Positions 16,052 to 24,147 of a stretch of DNA of 64,000 bases are shown here, piece by piece; within the stretch, counting starts at the first letter, position 1; each line of letters starts with the position of its first letter. The DNA is from Nocardia inohanensis NBRC 100128 (GTDB lineage Bacteria > Actinomycetota > Actinomycetes > Mycobacteriales > Mycobacteriaceae). Location: contig NZ_BDBK01000018.1 of the NCBI RefSeq assembly GCF_001612945.1, positions 186,001 to 250,000 on the forward strand. The letters are read 5' to 3'. Under the pieces are notes generated by a model that was given only the letters and a program-made list of their open reading frames with translations, ran no database searches and was not told the origin of the DNA. The position numbers and the translations under genes were made by a program.

Positions 16052-17472
16052 CGCAGCAGAGCGGCGGAACCAATGAAGGTGCGCTCTGGGGCGGGCGCTT
16101 CGCGTCCGGACCGGCGGCGGCCATGGCGGCGCTGAGCAAGTCGACGCATTTCGACTGGGTGCTCGCCCCCTACGACACCCTTGCCTCCAAAGCCCATGCG
16201 CGCGTGCTGCACAAGGCCGGGCTGCTCTCCGAGAGCGACCTGACCGCCATGCTGGCCGGCCTGGATCAGCTGGCCGCCGACGTGGCCTCGGGCGCGTACG
16301 GTCCCGCCGAATCCGATGAGGACGTGCACGGTGCGCTGGAGCGCGGCCTGATCGAACGCGTCGGCGCGGAACTGGGCGGTCGGCTGCGCGCCGGTCGCTC
16401 CCGGAACGACCAGGTCGCCACCCTGTTCCGCATGTGGCTGCGCGATGCCGCGCGCCGCGTGGCCGCCGGTGTTCTCGACGTGGTCGACGCTCTCGTCGAG
16501 CAGGCCGCCGCGCATCCGGATGCCGTCATGCCCGGCAAGACGCATTTGCAGGCCGCCCAGCCGGTGCTGCTGGCCCACCACCTGCTCGCCCATGCTCATC
16601 CGCTGCTGCGTGACATCGACCGCCTGCGCGACTTCGACAAGCGAGCCGCGGTGTCCCCCTACGGTTCCGGCGCGCTGGCGGGCTCCTCCCTGGGCTTGGA
16701 CCCGGAAGCCATCGCCGCCGACCTGAACTTCGATGCGGCCGCCGCGAACTCCATCGACGCCACCTCTTCTCGTGACTTCGCCGCCGAGGCCGCCTTCGTC
16801 TTCGCCATGATCGCCGTCGACCTCAGCCGCATGGCCGAAGAGGTGATCATCTGGAGCACACCGGAATTCGGCTACATCACCCTCGCCGACGCCTGGTCCA
16901 CCGGCTCTTCGATCATGCCGCAGAAGAAGAACCCCGACGTCTCCGAACTCACTCGCGGCAAAGCGGGCCGCCTGATCGGCAACCTCACCGGCCTGCTCGC
17001 AACCCTGAAGGCCCAGCCCCTGGCCTACAACCGCGACCTCCAGGAAGACAAGGAACCGGTCTTCGACTCGGTAGCCCAGCTCGAACTGCTCCTCCCCGCC
17101 ATCGCGGGCCTGGTCTCCACCCTCACCTTCCACACCGACCGCATGGCCGAACTGGCCCCGGCAGGCTTCACCCTCGCCACCGACATCGCCGAATGGCTTG
17201 TCCGCCAGGGCGTCCCGTTCCGCGTAGCCCACGAAGCCGCCGGCGGCTGCGTCCGCGCCGCCGAGGCCCGCGGCGTCGGCCTGGACGAACTCACCGACGA
17301 AGAGTTCGCCGCCGTAGACCCGGCCCTCACCCCGGCCGTCCGCGAGGTACTGACCGTCCAAGGCTCCATCGCCTCGCGCAACTCCCGCGGCGGCACCGCC
17401 GGCGTCCAGGTCGCCAAGCAACTGGAAGAAGTCCGCTCGGCCGCCACCGAACAGCGCGGCTGGCTGAACTGA
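16048..17472 (+). CDS. argH: Argininosuccinate lyase
   Basis: The 474-residue fumarase/aspartase-superfamily enzyme splits argininosuccinate into arginine and fumarate. It shows the N-terminal LWGGRFASGP, RLRAGRSRNDQVATLFR, the HLQAAQPVLLAHH histidine region and the signature loop GSSIMPQKKNPDVSEL. ATG 16048 overlaps the stop of the methyltransferase; a longer in-frame version would run through that gene and is rejected. Confidence 0.97.
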   Translation: MTQQSGGTNEGALWGGRFASGPAAAMAALSKSTHFDWVLAPYDTLASKAHARVLHKAGLLSESDLTAMLAGLDQLAADVASGAYGPAESDEDVHGALERGLIERVGAELGGRLRAGRSRNDQVATLFRMWLRDAARRVAAGVLDVVDALVEQAAAHPDAVMPGKTHLQAAQPVLLAHHLLAHAHPLLRDIDRLRDFDKRAAVSPYGSGALAGSSLGLDPEAIAADLNFDAAAANSIDATSSRDFAAEAAFVFAMIAVDLSRMAEEVIIWSTPEFGYITLADAWSTGSSIMPQKKNPDVSELTRGKAGRLIGNLTGLLATLKAQPLAYNRDLQEDKEPVFDSVAQLELLLPAIAGLVSTLTFHTDRMAELAPAGFTLATDIAEWLVRQGVPFRVAHEAAGGCVRAAEARGVGLDELTDEEFAAVDPALTPAVREVLTVQGSIASRNSRGGTAGVQVAKQLEEVRSAATEQRGWLN

Positions 17473-17480
17473 TCATCCGC

Positions 17481-17516
17481 CGTGGCGGGCTGGACTATTC
17501 GGCCCGGTCCGCCACG
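17481..17516. terminator. Possible bidirectional hairpin at the argH / DUF397 convergence
   Basis: CGTGGCGG (17481-17488) pairs with CCGCCACG (17509-17516), just past argH and overlapping the 3' end of the convergent DUF397 gene. It could stop both transcripts, but the loop is long. Confidence 0.35.
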
Positions 17517-17734
17517 ACGTACCGCAGGAATGCGTCCCACGCGGCGGGACTGACCGCGAGCATCGGTTGCGCGGCATGGGCGTTCGCGGGATCGCGGCGG
17601 AACTTGGTGTCGCGGACGAGTACGCGGTCGGTGTCGAAGGCGACCTCGACGCACTCACCACCGTTGGGTCCGCTGTAGCTGGAGGTCCGCCAGGTCGGCT
17701 CGGCGGGATTCATGGCAGGTCTTTTCGAACTCAT
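17495..17734 (-). CDS. DUF397-domain protein
   Basis: The 79-residue product has the DUF397 pattern TWRTSSYSGPNGGECVEVAF, then VLVRDTKF and SPAAWDAFLRYV. In actinobacteria these small proteins are encoded beside Scr1/BldB-type XRE regulators and act with them in development or as toxin-antitoxin-like pairs; which applies here is not visible. ATG 17734 overlaps the TGA of the upstream regulator, so the two are translationally coupled. A second in-frame ATG (MNPAEP) is an alternative start. Confidence 0.88.
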   Translation of the reverse strand: MSSKRPAMNPAEPTWRTSSYSGPNGGECVEVAFDTDRVLVRDTKFRRDPANAHAAQPMLAVSPAAWDAFLRYVVADRAE

Positions 17735-18585
17735 AAGGGCAGGTTAGCGATTCGTGCTGCGATGAGATCCGCGGTCTCGGTCGTGGACAGCGCCGCGGCC
17801 CGCATCCGTTCTGCCATCATCCTATAGAGCCTGACCTGCTCTTGATCCTGCACGTAGAGGGCACCGGCCGCGAACTCCAGATATGCGATCGGCTGCGCCG
17901 CGTCGAAGTCGAGCAGCATGAAGTCGTCGAGCAGACCGTCGTGTACGGCGACCGATGTCGGAATCACGTGCAGCTCGACATTCGGGCGTCGCATCAACTC
18001 CAGTAGGTACGTGAGCTGTGCGCGCATGACCCGTGCTCCGCCGACCGGACGATCCACGATCGATTCCTCGATCACCGCGCAGAATTCGAGCGGATTGTCG
18101 GGGTCGGTGAGTCTTTGCCGTGCCATTCGGCCCGCGACCACCTGGGGCACGTCCATCGGAGCGATCTGCAAACTGCTCTCGAGCAACGTGGTGGCGTACT
18201 GAACGGTCTGTAATTGTCCGGGAAAGGTTTTGGATCGGTAGACGAATTGCCCCGTCGCCAATCCCTCCAGGCCGACGAAGGTGCGAAACCAATCGGGAAG
18301 CACCTCGGAGAAAGGGGCCCACCAGGTCGTCCGATCAGCCTGTCCCGCCAGGGAAGCGATCCTGTCGACATGCTCGACATCGGCGCCGTACGCGCGGAGC
18401 AGCTTGGTGACCTCGTCGGGCTTCTGCTGCGTGCGTCCGGACTCCAGATAATTGATCTTCGGCTGCTGGCACCCGAGCACCTTCGCGGCTTGGGCCTGCT
18501 TGAATCCCGCGGACTCCCGCGTGACTCGCAGGTCGTGGCCGATCAGAAACCGCAGTGCCGCAGGGTCGGAACGGCGATCCGGCAT
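17731..18585 (-). CDS. Scr1-type XRE regulator with DUF5753 domain
   Basis: The 284-residue product has an N-terminal helix-turn-helix (DLRVTRESAGFKQAQAAKVLGCQQPKINYLESGRTQQKP) and a C-terminal DUF5753 domain (WFRTFVGLEGLATGQFVYRSKTFPGQLQTVQYA, VIEESIVDRPVGG, VIPTSVAVHDGLLDDFMLLDF, LYVQDQEQVRLYRMM). This is the usual partner of DUF397 proteins. ATG 18585 is preferred over upstream in-frame starts because GAGGG repeats sit just before it. A perfect TA-rich palindrome at 18672-18685 lies upstream. Confidence 0.93.
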   Translation of the reverse strand: MPDRRSDPAALRFLIGHDLRVTRESAGFKQAQAAKVLGCQQPKINYLESGRTQQKPDEVTKLLRAYGADVEHVDRIASLAGQADRTTWWAPFSEVLPDWFRTFVGLEGLATGQFVYRSKTFPGQLQTVQYATTLLESSLQIAPMDVPQVVAGRMARQRLTDPDNPLEFCAVIEESIVDRPVGGARVMRAQLTYLLELMRRPNVELHVIPTSVAVHDGLLDDFMLLDFDAAQPIAYLEFAAGALYVQDQEQVRLYRMMAERMRAAALSTTETADLIAARIANLPL

Positions 18586-18671
18586 GGCACCCTCACCCTC
18601 GTCCTGGCTACTGCTGGCTGATCGCATGCTATGCCCGCGTCGCGGGTCGACACGCCGGATCTCATTGCCGA

Positions 18672-18685
18672 TTGTATATATACAA
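18672..18685. promoter_or_regulatory. Perfect 14-bp TA-rich palindrome upstream of the Scr1-type regulator
   Basis: TTGTATATATACAA is fully self-complementary and sits in a conspicuously AT-rich patch between the minus-strand regulator and the plus-strand small membrane gene. It may be the regulator's own operator, or a -10-like promoter core. Confidence 0.55.
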
Positions 18686-18765
18686 CCTATCATTTATTGC
18701 ATCGCGAGGTCATTGATCTGATTCGAATTCCTAAGCGTTCCTCGGCATCTCGGAATGGGTGCATC

Positions 18766-18966
18766 ATGGGTGCTCTTCTACTCTTTGTAATCGGCGTCGG
18801 AATCGGCTGCTGCGCAATGTATTCGATGAACCGGCTACTTGACGTGCGCAATGCGAACAAATCCGCTTGGTCGGTCCAATCCATCCTGGCCCGCCTCGAA
18901 TACGAGCAGCGCTCCACGGGCGCCGCGGCGCACGCTCGAGCTCGCAACCTCACCGGGCTGAGGTGA
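18766..18966 (+). CDS. Small single-pass membrane protein, unknown
   Basis: The 66-residue product starts with one hydrophobic helix (MGALLLFVIGVGIGCCAMYSM) and continues as a soluble helical tail rich in Arg and Ala (RLEYEQRSTGAAAHARARN). It lies 6 bp before the DUF4254 gene on the same strand and is probably co-transcribed with it. The frame is open further upstream to 18631, but that part runs through the AT-rich palindrome, so ATG 18766 is preferred. I do not recognise a family. Confidence 0.6.
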   Translation: MGALLLFVIGVGIGCCAMYSMNRLLDVRNANKSAWSVQSILARLEYEQRSTGAAAHARARNLTGLR

Positions 18967-18972
18967 TCGCCG

Positions 18973-19431
18973 ATGGCTGATCACGGCTTACCCGCCCCCG
19001 AAATGCCCCTGTGCGCTTTTCGTGGTCACCTGGAAAACGATGGCGCAATGGTGGATTGGGCCCGCGAACTCGCCCGCCTGCACCGCGAACTGATCGCCGA
19101 CCCGTCCTCCGCTGCTCGCATCCGTGCCGAAATCGCCACCATCACCCAAGCCGTCAACGCCTGGCTGATCATCCGCCTCCCACGCCCCCTGGCGGGAACC
19201 CCGCTCCACACAGACTCTCTGGGCGGCGTGATCGCCCGCCTCGCCGAAGCGTGGGAATGCGCCCACTGGACGCTCATGCATCATCCACCCGAAGACCCGC
19301 GCGTCCACCGCGCCTGGCAACACCTGGCCGAACTCCGCGACGGCTACCTGGACCTACTCCACGCCGCCGAATCCGGCCGAGTCATACTGCCCACCTTCTG
19401 GCCCGGCCTCGAAGCCCTCACTCGCGTTTGA
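18973..19431 (+). CDS. DUF4254-domain protein
   Basis: The 152-residue product has the pattern of DUF4254 (PF14063): LARLHRELIADPSSAARIRAEIATITQAVNAWL, then the characteristic HTDSLGGVIARLAEAWECA, and a late HRAWQHLAELRDGYLDLL helix. These all-helical proteins are common in Nocardia and Rhodococcus and have no assigned function. It follows the small membrane gene by 6 bp and ends convergently to a TetR gene. Confidence 0.8.
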   Translation: MADHGLPAPEMPLCAFRGHLENDGAMVDWARELARLHRELIADPSSAARIRAEIATITQAVNAWLIIRLPRPLAGTPLHTDSLGGVIARLAEAWECAHWTLMHHPPEDPRVHRAWQHLAELRDGYLDLLHAAESGRVILPTFWPGLEALTRV

Positions 19432-19451
19432 CGATTCGGCCGCGGGTCCGG

Positions 19452-20090
19452 TCAGCTGTCACTGATGCCGAGCGCGAGCACGAGGTGGTCGCCGAGCCAG
19501 GTTTCGTAGGCGGCGGCGCTCCACTTGCGGCGGCGCATCAGGCGGTCCGCGGTTTCCGGGGCCGTCAGTACCCACACGCTGTCGATGGCGGTCTGCGGGG
19601 TGAGCCCCGGGCGCAGTCCGTGGCGTGCCTCCAATGCGGTGACCATATGTGTATTGCCGGTTCGCCGTTCGGTTTCGATGGTGGCCGCGAACGCTTCGAG
19701 CGCGGGATCGGCGCCGGCGTGGGCGAGCACGGTCCAGAGCAGCGGGCCTACCCGCTCGTAGATCGCACGGGTCCAAGCCGCATAGGCGCGGGCATGGGCG
19801 GCGCCGTCGGGTGTGCGGCTCATGGCCAGGAATTCGGGCCGTTCGCTCATCGGCACCTCGGAGTCGTCCCCGGCCAGCACCGTGTCGTAGGTCGCCTTGA
19901 GCACCTCGGCCTTCCCGCCCACCGAGTTGTAGACCGTTTGCGGGCTGACGCCCGCGGCCTTCGCCAGGGCGGCGATGGTCATCGCCGAATACCCCGAGGT
20001 CATCAGCATCTCCTGCGCCGCACGCAGGATCCGCTGCCGGGTTTCGCGGGCGGCGTCGAGACGGCCCGAGTTGTCGTAAGAGCGTGCCAT
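19452..20090 (-). CDS. TetR-family transcriptional regulator
   Basis: The 212-residue product has a canonical N-terminal helix-turn-helix (RQRILRAAQEMLMTSGYSAMTIAALAKAAGVSPQTVYNSVGGKAEVLK) and a helical ligand domain (YAAWTRAIYERVGPLLWTVLAHAGADPALEAF). ATG 20090 is chosen: the longer start at 20129 falls in the middle of the palindrome at 20122-20136, which is more likely its operator. It is divergent from the SnoaL-like gene and probably represses both. Confidence 0.9.
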   Translation of the reverse strand: MARSYDNSGRLDAARETRQRILRAAQEMLMTSGYSAMTIAALAKAAGVSPQTVYNSVGGKAEVLKATYDTVLAGDDSEVPMSERPEFLAMSRTPDGAAHARAYAAWTRAIYERVGPLLWTVLAHAGADPALEAFAATIETERRTGNTHMVTALEARHGLRPGLTPQTAIDSVWVLTAPETADRLMRRRKWSAAAYETWLGDHLVLALGISDS

Positions 20091-20121
20091 TGCCACCCGG
20101 TCATCATATTGGCTAGAATCC

Positions 20122-20136
20122 AATTCCATTGGAATT
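20122..20136. promoter_or_regulatory. Palindromic operator AATTCCA-T-TGGAATT
   Basis: Seven-base perfect arms flank one central base, midway between the divergent TetR and SnoaL-like genes. Overlapping CCAAT...ATTGG symmetry strengthens it. It is a typical TetR site by position. Confidence 0.7.
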
Positions 20137-20164
20137 ACAATCCACCCAAATGAGGTGAGTCCCC

Positions 20165-20641
20165 ATGGACAACCCGGCCCTTCCCGCCGCCCTCGCGGTC
20201 TTCGACGCCATCAATACCGGCGACCTGCGCGCCCTGCCCGATCTGGTCACGCCCGACTTCATCGACCACGGCTCACCGTTCCCCCTCGAACCGGGCCCCG
20301 AGGGATACCGCCGGATCCTGACCTGGGTCACGCGCGTCTTGAAAATCCACTACCGGATCACCGACACCATCCAGGCAGCCGACCGAATCGTCCTGCGCGC
20401 CGAGGCCTCCGGCTACGGGATCGAAGCACTGCACGGCCCGGCCGCCATCGGCAAGCCCTACACCATGACCACGATCCACATCTACCGCACCGAAGGCGCC
20501 CGCCTGGCCGAACACTGGGGCGTCCGCGACGAGATCGGCGCGATGATCCAAGTCGGCACCCTGCCCGCACCCAACCCGGCCGCCCTCGACCTCGCCGCCC
20601 AACTGCCACCCCCGACCCGCGAAACCGCCTCCGCGAGTTGA
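20165..20641 (+). CDS. SnoaL-like / ester cyclase-family protein
   Basis: The 158-residue alpha+beta barrel protein has the SnoaL-like pattern: ALAVFDAINTGDLRALPDLVTPDFIDH at the N-terminus, EGYRRILTWVTRVLKIHYRITDTI in the middle and IHIYRTEGARLAEHWGVRDEIG near the end. Relatives are polyketide cyclases, but most genomic copies are uncharacterised small-molecule enzymes or binding proteins. A GAGGTGAG site precedes ATG 20165. It is divergent from a TetR with a palindromic operator between them, so induction by a small ligand is inferred. Confidence 0.88.
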   Translation: MDNPALPAALAVFDAINTGDLRALPDLVTPDFIDHGSPFPLEPGPEGYRRILTWVTRVLKIHYRITDTIQAADRIVLRAEASGYGIEALHGPAAIGKPYTMTTIHIYRTEGARLAEHWGVRDEIGAMIQVGTLPAPNPAALDLAAQLPPPTRETASAS

Positions 20642-20716
20642 AGCCAAGCCGACGCCAAGGATTTGTTAACGACCGCCCGGCATGGTGATCTTGTCAGACA
20701 ACGAGGAGGGAACACA

Positions 20717-20935
20717 GTGAAGGTATTCAAGACCGCAACCGTGATCAGTGGGGTTGTCGCCGCAGCACTCATCGGCTTCGCCGGACCGGCTTCCGCATCG
20801 ACGCCGATCGCGCACACTCCGTGCGAACGCGGCGAGGCCATGCAGAAATCGTGGGATGTGAACACCGGCGCACCGCTGATCTGCGTCAGCACCGGCGCCA
20901 GCGGCCCCAAGTGGGTTCCCGACGCCACCCGCTGA
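20717..20935 (+). CDS. Small secreted protein, unknown
   Basis: The 72-residue precursor starts at GTG 20717 after a strong GAGGAGGG site. It has a signal peptide (VKVFKTATVISGVVAAALIG, then FAGPASAS as cleavage region) and a mature part of about 44 residues with two cysteines (TPCERGEA, PLICVST), which could form one disulfide outside the cell. It is followed by a strong terminator, so it is monocistronic. I do not recognise a named family. Confidence 0.8.
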   Translation: MKVFKTATVISGVVAAALIGFAGPASASTPIAHTPCERGEAMQKSWDVNTGAPLICVSTGASGPKWVPDATR

Positions 20936-20973
20936 CTCCACGCAGGGGGAGCGGACGAACAGCGTCTATTTCG

Positions 20974-21003
20974 ACAGGCCGAGGCGAAATCGCCTCGGCC
21001 TGT
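20974..21003 (+). terminator. Strong intrinsic hairpin after the small secreted protein
   Basis: ACAGGCCGAGGCGA and its exact 14-base complement are separated by AA; the outer bases extend into CGAACAG/CTGTTCG-like sequence. It begins 39 bases after the stop codon. Confidence 0.85.
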
Positions 21004-21221
21004 TCGCTTTCCGCGGGGATTCAGCTCGCGCAAGGGCGCTGGAGGCCGCGGAACTTGGCCATGGTTGTGCAGGTCGCGGTGCCGATGTTCGCCTGGACGC
21101 TTGCGACGCGAGTGTCGAATGTTCCGGCGGGACGGGCGTGGTGACTTAGCCTCGATAATGCCTCAGCTATTTGATGGCAAATCTATTGGTTCGATCCTGG
21201 CGAGCCCCATGAGGAGGGCCT

Positions 21222-22637
21222 GTGAGTTCGAGATCGTATCGAGGGAAGATGCTCGCGGTCGTGGTCGGCGCAGCGGTACTCGCGCTGGGCATGACCGCAT
21301 GTTCGAACGGTTCGTCGTCGGATTCGGGTGTGAGCGAGGAGGCGGCGATGAAGGCGTACATGTATACCTATCCGCTGGTGTCGGTGGAGGTGACGCGCCG
21401 GCAGTCGACGAATGTGGCGCGGCCGGCGGCGAGTGGCGAGGCGCCGATGAATCAGTTCGGGAATCTGGGGTTCCTGCCGGACGCGTCGTTCACCAATGTG
21501 GTGCGCGCGAACGTCGACACCCTGTATTCGTCGATGTTCTACGACGTGTCCAAGGAACCGCTGGTGATCAGCGTTCCGGACATGGGCGACCGCTATCACC
21601 TGTTCCCGATCCTGGATATGTGGACCAACGTGCAGGCATCCCCGGGCACGCGGACGCTCGGTGCGGGACACGCCTATCAGTTCGCCATCACCGGCCCGAA
21701 CTGGCACGGCGACCTGCCCGAGGGCGTGCACGAGTACAAGATGCCCACCGACGGCGGCTGGATCATCGGCCGCATCCAGGTCAACGGTCCCGACGACCTT
21801 CCGGCGGTCGTAGCGATCCAGCAGCAACTCACCGCCGCGCCGCTGAGCGCCTACGGTACCTCCTACACTCCGCCGGAAAACACTGACCTGCACCAGGATT
21901 GGCCGATCGGCCAGGAAGTCGCGAAATACATTCACAACCTGAGCCCCCAGCAGTACTGGGACCTGTACTACTCGAGCCTGTCGCACAACCAGCCCCGCTC
22001 CGAGGACAAGGACCTGCTGGACGAACTGGCCAAGGCCGGCTGGACACCGGACAAGAAACTCGACCTGTCGACGCTCCCGGAGTCCGACCGCAAGACCTGG
22101 GAAGCCGCCTGGCCCAAGGCGCTGACGAAGATCGAGGTCGATCTCGGCGGCACCCCGGTCAACGGCTGGAGCGTCGCCCGCACCGGCATGGGCACCTACG
22201 GCACCGACTACGGCCGGCGCGCGCTGGTCGCCTACGCCGGTCTGGGCGCGAACCTGCCTGAGGACGCCCTCTACCCCGCCACCCGGATCGACTCCACCGG
22301 TGCGAACCTGACTTCGGACCGGAATTACGTGCTGCACTTCGCCGCCGGCGAGACCCCACCCGTGCGCGCCTTCTGGTCGCTGACCATGTACAACGACAAG
22401 GGCTTCTTCGTCGCCAACCCGATCAACCGCTTCGCCGTGCGCGGCGAGCAGATGCACAAGAATCCCGACGGCTCGCTGGACGTCTACATCCAGCGCGAAA
22501 ACCCCGGCCCGGAAAAAGAATCCAACTGGCTGCCCGCCCCGGAATCAGGCGAGTTCAACCTGTTGATGCGGTTGTACTGGCCCGACGACAAGATCATCAA
22601 CGGCAGCTGGAACCCACCCGGCGTCAAAACCGCCTGA
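21222..22637 (+). CDS. DUF1254/DUF1214-domain lipoprotein
   Basis: The 471-residue precursor has a lipoprotein signal (LAVVVGAAVLALGMTAC, lipid-modified cysteine near residue 27). It then has a DUF1254 domain (AYMYTYPLVSVEVTR, NVDTLYSSMFYDVSKEPLVISVPD, RYHLFPILDMWTNV) and a C-terminal DUF1214 domain (RAFWSLTMYNDKGFFVANPINRFAV, GSLDVYIQRENPG). The family is widespread, periplasmic or surface-located and of unknown activity. GTG 21222 follows a GAGGAGGG site. A strong hairpin follows the gene. Confidence 0.93.
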   Translation: MSSRSYRGKMLAVVVGAAVLALGMTACSNGSSSDSGVSEEAAMKAYMYTYPLVSVEVTRRQSTNVARPAASGEAPMNQFGNLGFLPDASFTNVVRANVDTLYSSMFYDVSKEPLVISVPDMGDRYHLFPILDMWTNVQASPGTRTLGAGHAYQFAITGPNWHGDLPEGVHEYKMPTDGGWIIGRIQVNGPDDLPAVVAIQQQLTAAPLSAYGTSYTPPENTDLHQDWPIGQEVAKYIHNLSPQQYWDLYYSSLSHNQPRSEDKDLLDELAKAGWTPDKKLDLSTLPESDRKTWEAAWPKALTKIEVDLGGTPVNGWSVARTGMGTYGTDYGRRALVAYAGLGANLPEDALYPATRIDSTGANLTSDRNYVLHFAAGETPPVRAFWSLTMYNDKGFFVANPINRFAVRGEQMHKNPDGSLDVYIQRENPGPEKESNWLPAPESGEFNLLMRLYWPDDKIINGSWNPPGVKTA

Positions 22638-22645
22638 CCACGCGC

Positions 22646-22677
22646 GTGGTGACCAGTGCGCACGCAGTGGTCACCAC
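22646..22677 (+). terminator. Strong intrinsic hairpin after the DUF1254 lipoprotein
   Basis: GTGGTGACCA pairs with TGGTCACCAC over 10 bases; inside, TGCG and CGCA extend the stem after a single G-G mismatch. It starts 9 bases after the stop. Confidence 0.85.
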
Positions 22678-22729
22678 ACGAAACCGGCATGAGCGTGTAC
22701 CGGGAAGCGTTGTCGGCCAACATGTTCGA

Positions 22730-22937
22730 TGAGATAACCACAACGACGAGTGTCATTAGGCGGCTGGGTCGGTCGATGGCGACAAGTTCGTGAAACCCAT
22801 TGACAACTCCGATAACCCAACCCCAGTCACGCTCGGCATCGTGGGTCTTCAGGACCACCCCCGGCGTAGTTGTCGCGGTATTGCGGGTGGCCGATGAACG
22901 CGGTGAGCAGCTCTGTGTCGGGCCGATCGTGGCCTTG
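22730..22937 (-). pseudogene. Frameshifted remnant downstream of the conserved hypothetical
   Basis: Immediately after the stop of the gene at 22938, the minus strand reads DTELLTAFIGHPQYRDNYAG. It then continues in another frame as VVLKTHDAERDWGWVIGV and NGFHELVAIDRPSRL. One extra base in the C5 run (22858-22862 on the plus strand) would account for the shift. No start codon precedes the first part. It looks like a once-coding partner of the neighbouring gene now broken by a homopolymer insertion; an assembly or sequencing error is the alternative. I do not recognise the family. Confidence 0.5.
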
Positions 22938-23456
22938 CTACAGGTTTGGCAGCGGGTCACCGGGGGCCGGATATCGCCCGTTCTCCAATCTGAATACGTA
23001 CCTCCGAAGATCGGATTCGAGGTCGGTGGCCAGATATGCGAGGAAGTCCCGGACACCTTCTGCCGCTTCTCCTTCCAACGTGTGAGCGCCCTCCCTGGTG
23101 TACTCGGCGAGCAACTGCGCAAGGTGGTCGGCAACCTTACCGCGGTCACTCCACCACGCACGAACGGCTGCGGGCGTCCATCGCGAGTCCCCATCACAGG
23201 CATAGCCGTCGAACGGGTCTGCGTCTGCTGCCTCCAGCAGGCATTCGACCTCGGCCGGCGAGTTGGGCTGGCGGTAGACGAACTCGTTGTAATACTCACC
23301 GCCGTAGAGCACGTTGCGCGGCGCGTGAATCCTTCCGGTCCAACAGGTATCGGTCTGCGCTGTGTAGAAGGGCCCCGGCACGTTCATCCAATGCCGGTCC
23401 TTCCACTTGTCACCGTGATAGACGGAATCGTTGAGATCGCGCTGAACCGAAGTCAT
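22938..23456 (-). CDS. Conserved hypothetical protein (Streptomyces/Nocardia type)
   Basis: The 172-residue soluble protein begins MTSVQRDLNDSVYHGDKW and includes HWMNVPGPFYTAQTDTCWTGR, NVLYGGEYYNEFVYRQP, SRWTPAAVRAWWSDR and a helical C-terminus (VRDFLAYLATDLESDLRRYVF). I recall similar proteins in streptomycetes without an assigned function. The start could lie up to 19 codons upstream (GTG 23513); ATG 23456 fits the length of the homologues I remember. The next stretch downstream is a frameshifted remnant that may once have been part of the same unit. Confidence 0.75.
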   Translation of the reverse strand: MTSVQRDLNDSVYHGDKWKDRHWMNVPGPFYTAQTDTCWTGRIHAPRNVLYGGEYYNEFVYRQPNSPAEVECLLEAADADPFDGYACDGDSRWTPAAVRAWWSDRGKVADHLAQLLAEYTREGAHTLEGEAAEGVRDFLAYLATDLESDLRRYVFRLENGRYPAPGDPLPNL

Positions 23457-23616
23457 CGGATCCCAATGTTGCGGTAGACCATTCACGACACCAGCATTCC
23501 GCATATACGGCACGCGGGCGAAGAGGGACTTCCTGGAATGCCGCAGGGGAGACTGTATGCCCGCGGGTTGGGCGGCTTCCCCGTGACATCCTGTCCGGCA
23601 GGAGGATTCCTCGTCG

Positions 23617-23838
23617 TTACCGGCCCGTGTTGAACTTGGCCTTGACGCCGGGCGACTCGCGCACCACGCGGTCCGGGGGACGCCACCCGATCCCGTTGCA
23701 GCGGCTGCATTGCTGGTGTCGCGGTGGGTCTGTGCGGTGACAGGGCGGGAGCATGATGTCGCCGGTGGCGTCGCAGGATGTACACGGCCGCCAGTTCTTC
23801 GGAACGTTGGAGGGCCGTACCGGTTCGAATGCGGTCAT
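23617..23838 (-). CDS. Small zinc-ribbon-like protein, unknown
   Basis: The 73-residue product carries two CxxC motifs, CTSCDATGD and CSRCNGIGW, the second of the CxxCxGxG type seen in DnaJ-like zinc fingers. A further Cys (PPCHR) lies between. It probably binds one or two zinc ions. The function is not known. It lies in a region of decayed genes, but its own frame is intact with an ATG start. Confidence 0.6.
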   Translation of the reverse strand: MTAFEPVRPSNVPKNWRPCTSCDATGDIMLPPCHRTDPPRHQQCSRCNGIGWRPPDRVVRESPGVKAKFNTGR

Positions 23839-23916
23839 GTTCCAAGGCTATGACACATTTCAGAGTGCCGCAGGGAGATGATCCACTGAGGGTCGAAAGG
23901 AGTTCATGATCGACGT

Positions 23917-24113
23917 GTGGACGGGTTGCTGGTCTTGGTGAATGGTCTTTCCGGCGCGGGCAAGACGACCTTGGGTTCGGGGCTGAGAACTGGGACGACT
24001 GGGCTGCGCACGCGGTACCGCTCGGAGTGGGTCGCGTGCTGCTCGTGGACACTACCGAGCGGATTGATTATGCCGCCGTCGCATTGCAGGTTCGGGCGCT
24101 CGCCGATTCGTAG
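23917..24113 (+). pseudogene. Internally deleted P-loop kinase gene
   Basis: The start reads GLLVLVNGLSGAGKTTLG, a clean Walker A. A second frame, starting only a few codons later, reads ENWDDWAAHAVPLGVGRVLL followed by VDTTERIDYAAVALQVRALA and stops at TAG 24111-24113. That second piece is the usual C-terminal end of small actinobacterial AAA/zeta-toxin-like kinases. So the two ends of one gene are present, but about 100 or more central codons have been lost with a frame change near position 23985. It cannot encode a working kinase. Confidence 0.7.
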
Positions 24114-24147
24114 GCGATAGATTTTGTCGCACTTAGGATCTGACGGC

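Noticed and set aside
21021..21180. Possible secreted-protein gene tail on the minus strand
   Set aside because: The frame reads ASVQANIGTATCTTMAKFRG and ends LQRPCAS, but has no start codon and no upstream signal peptide; resemblance to a real protein could be chance.
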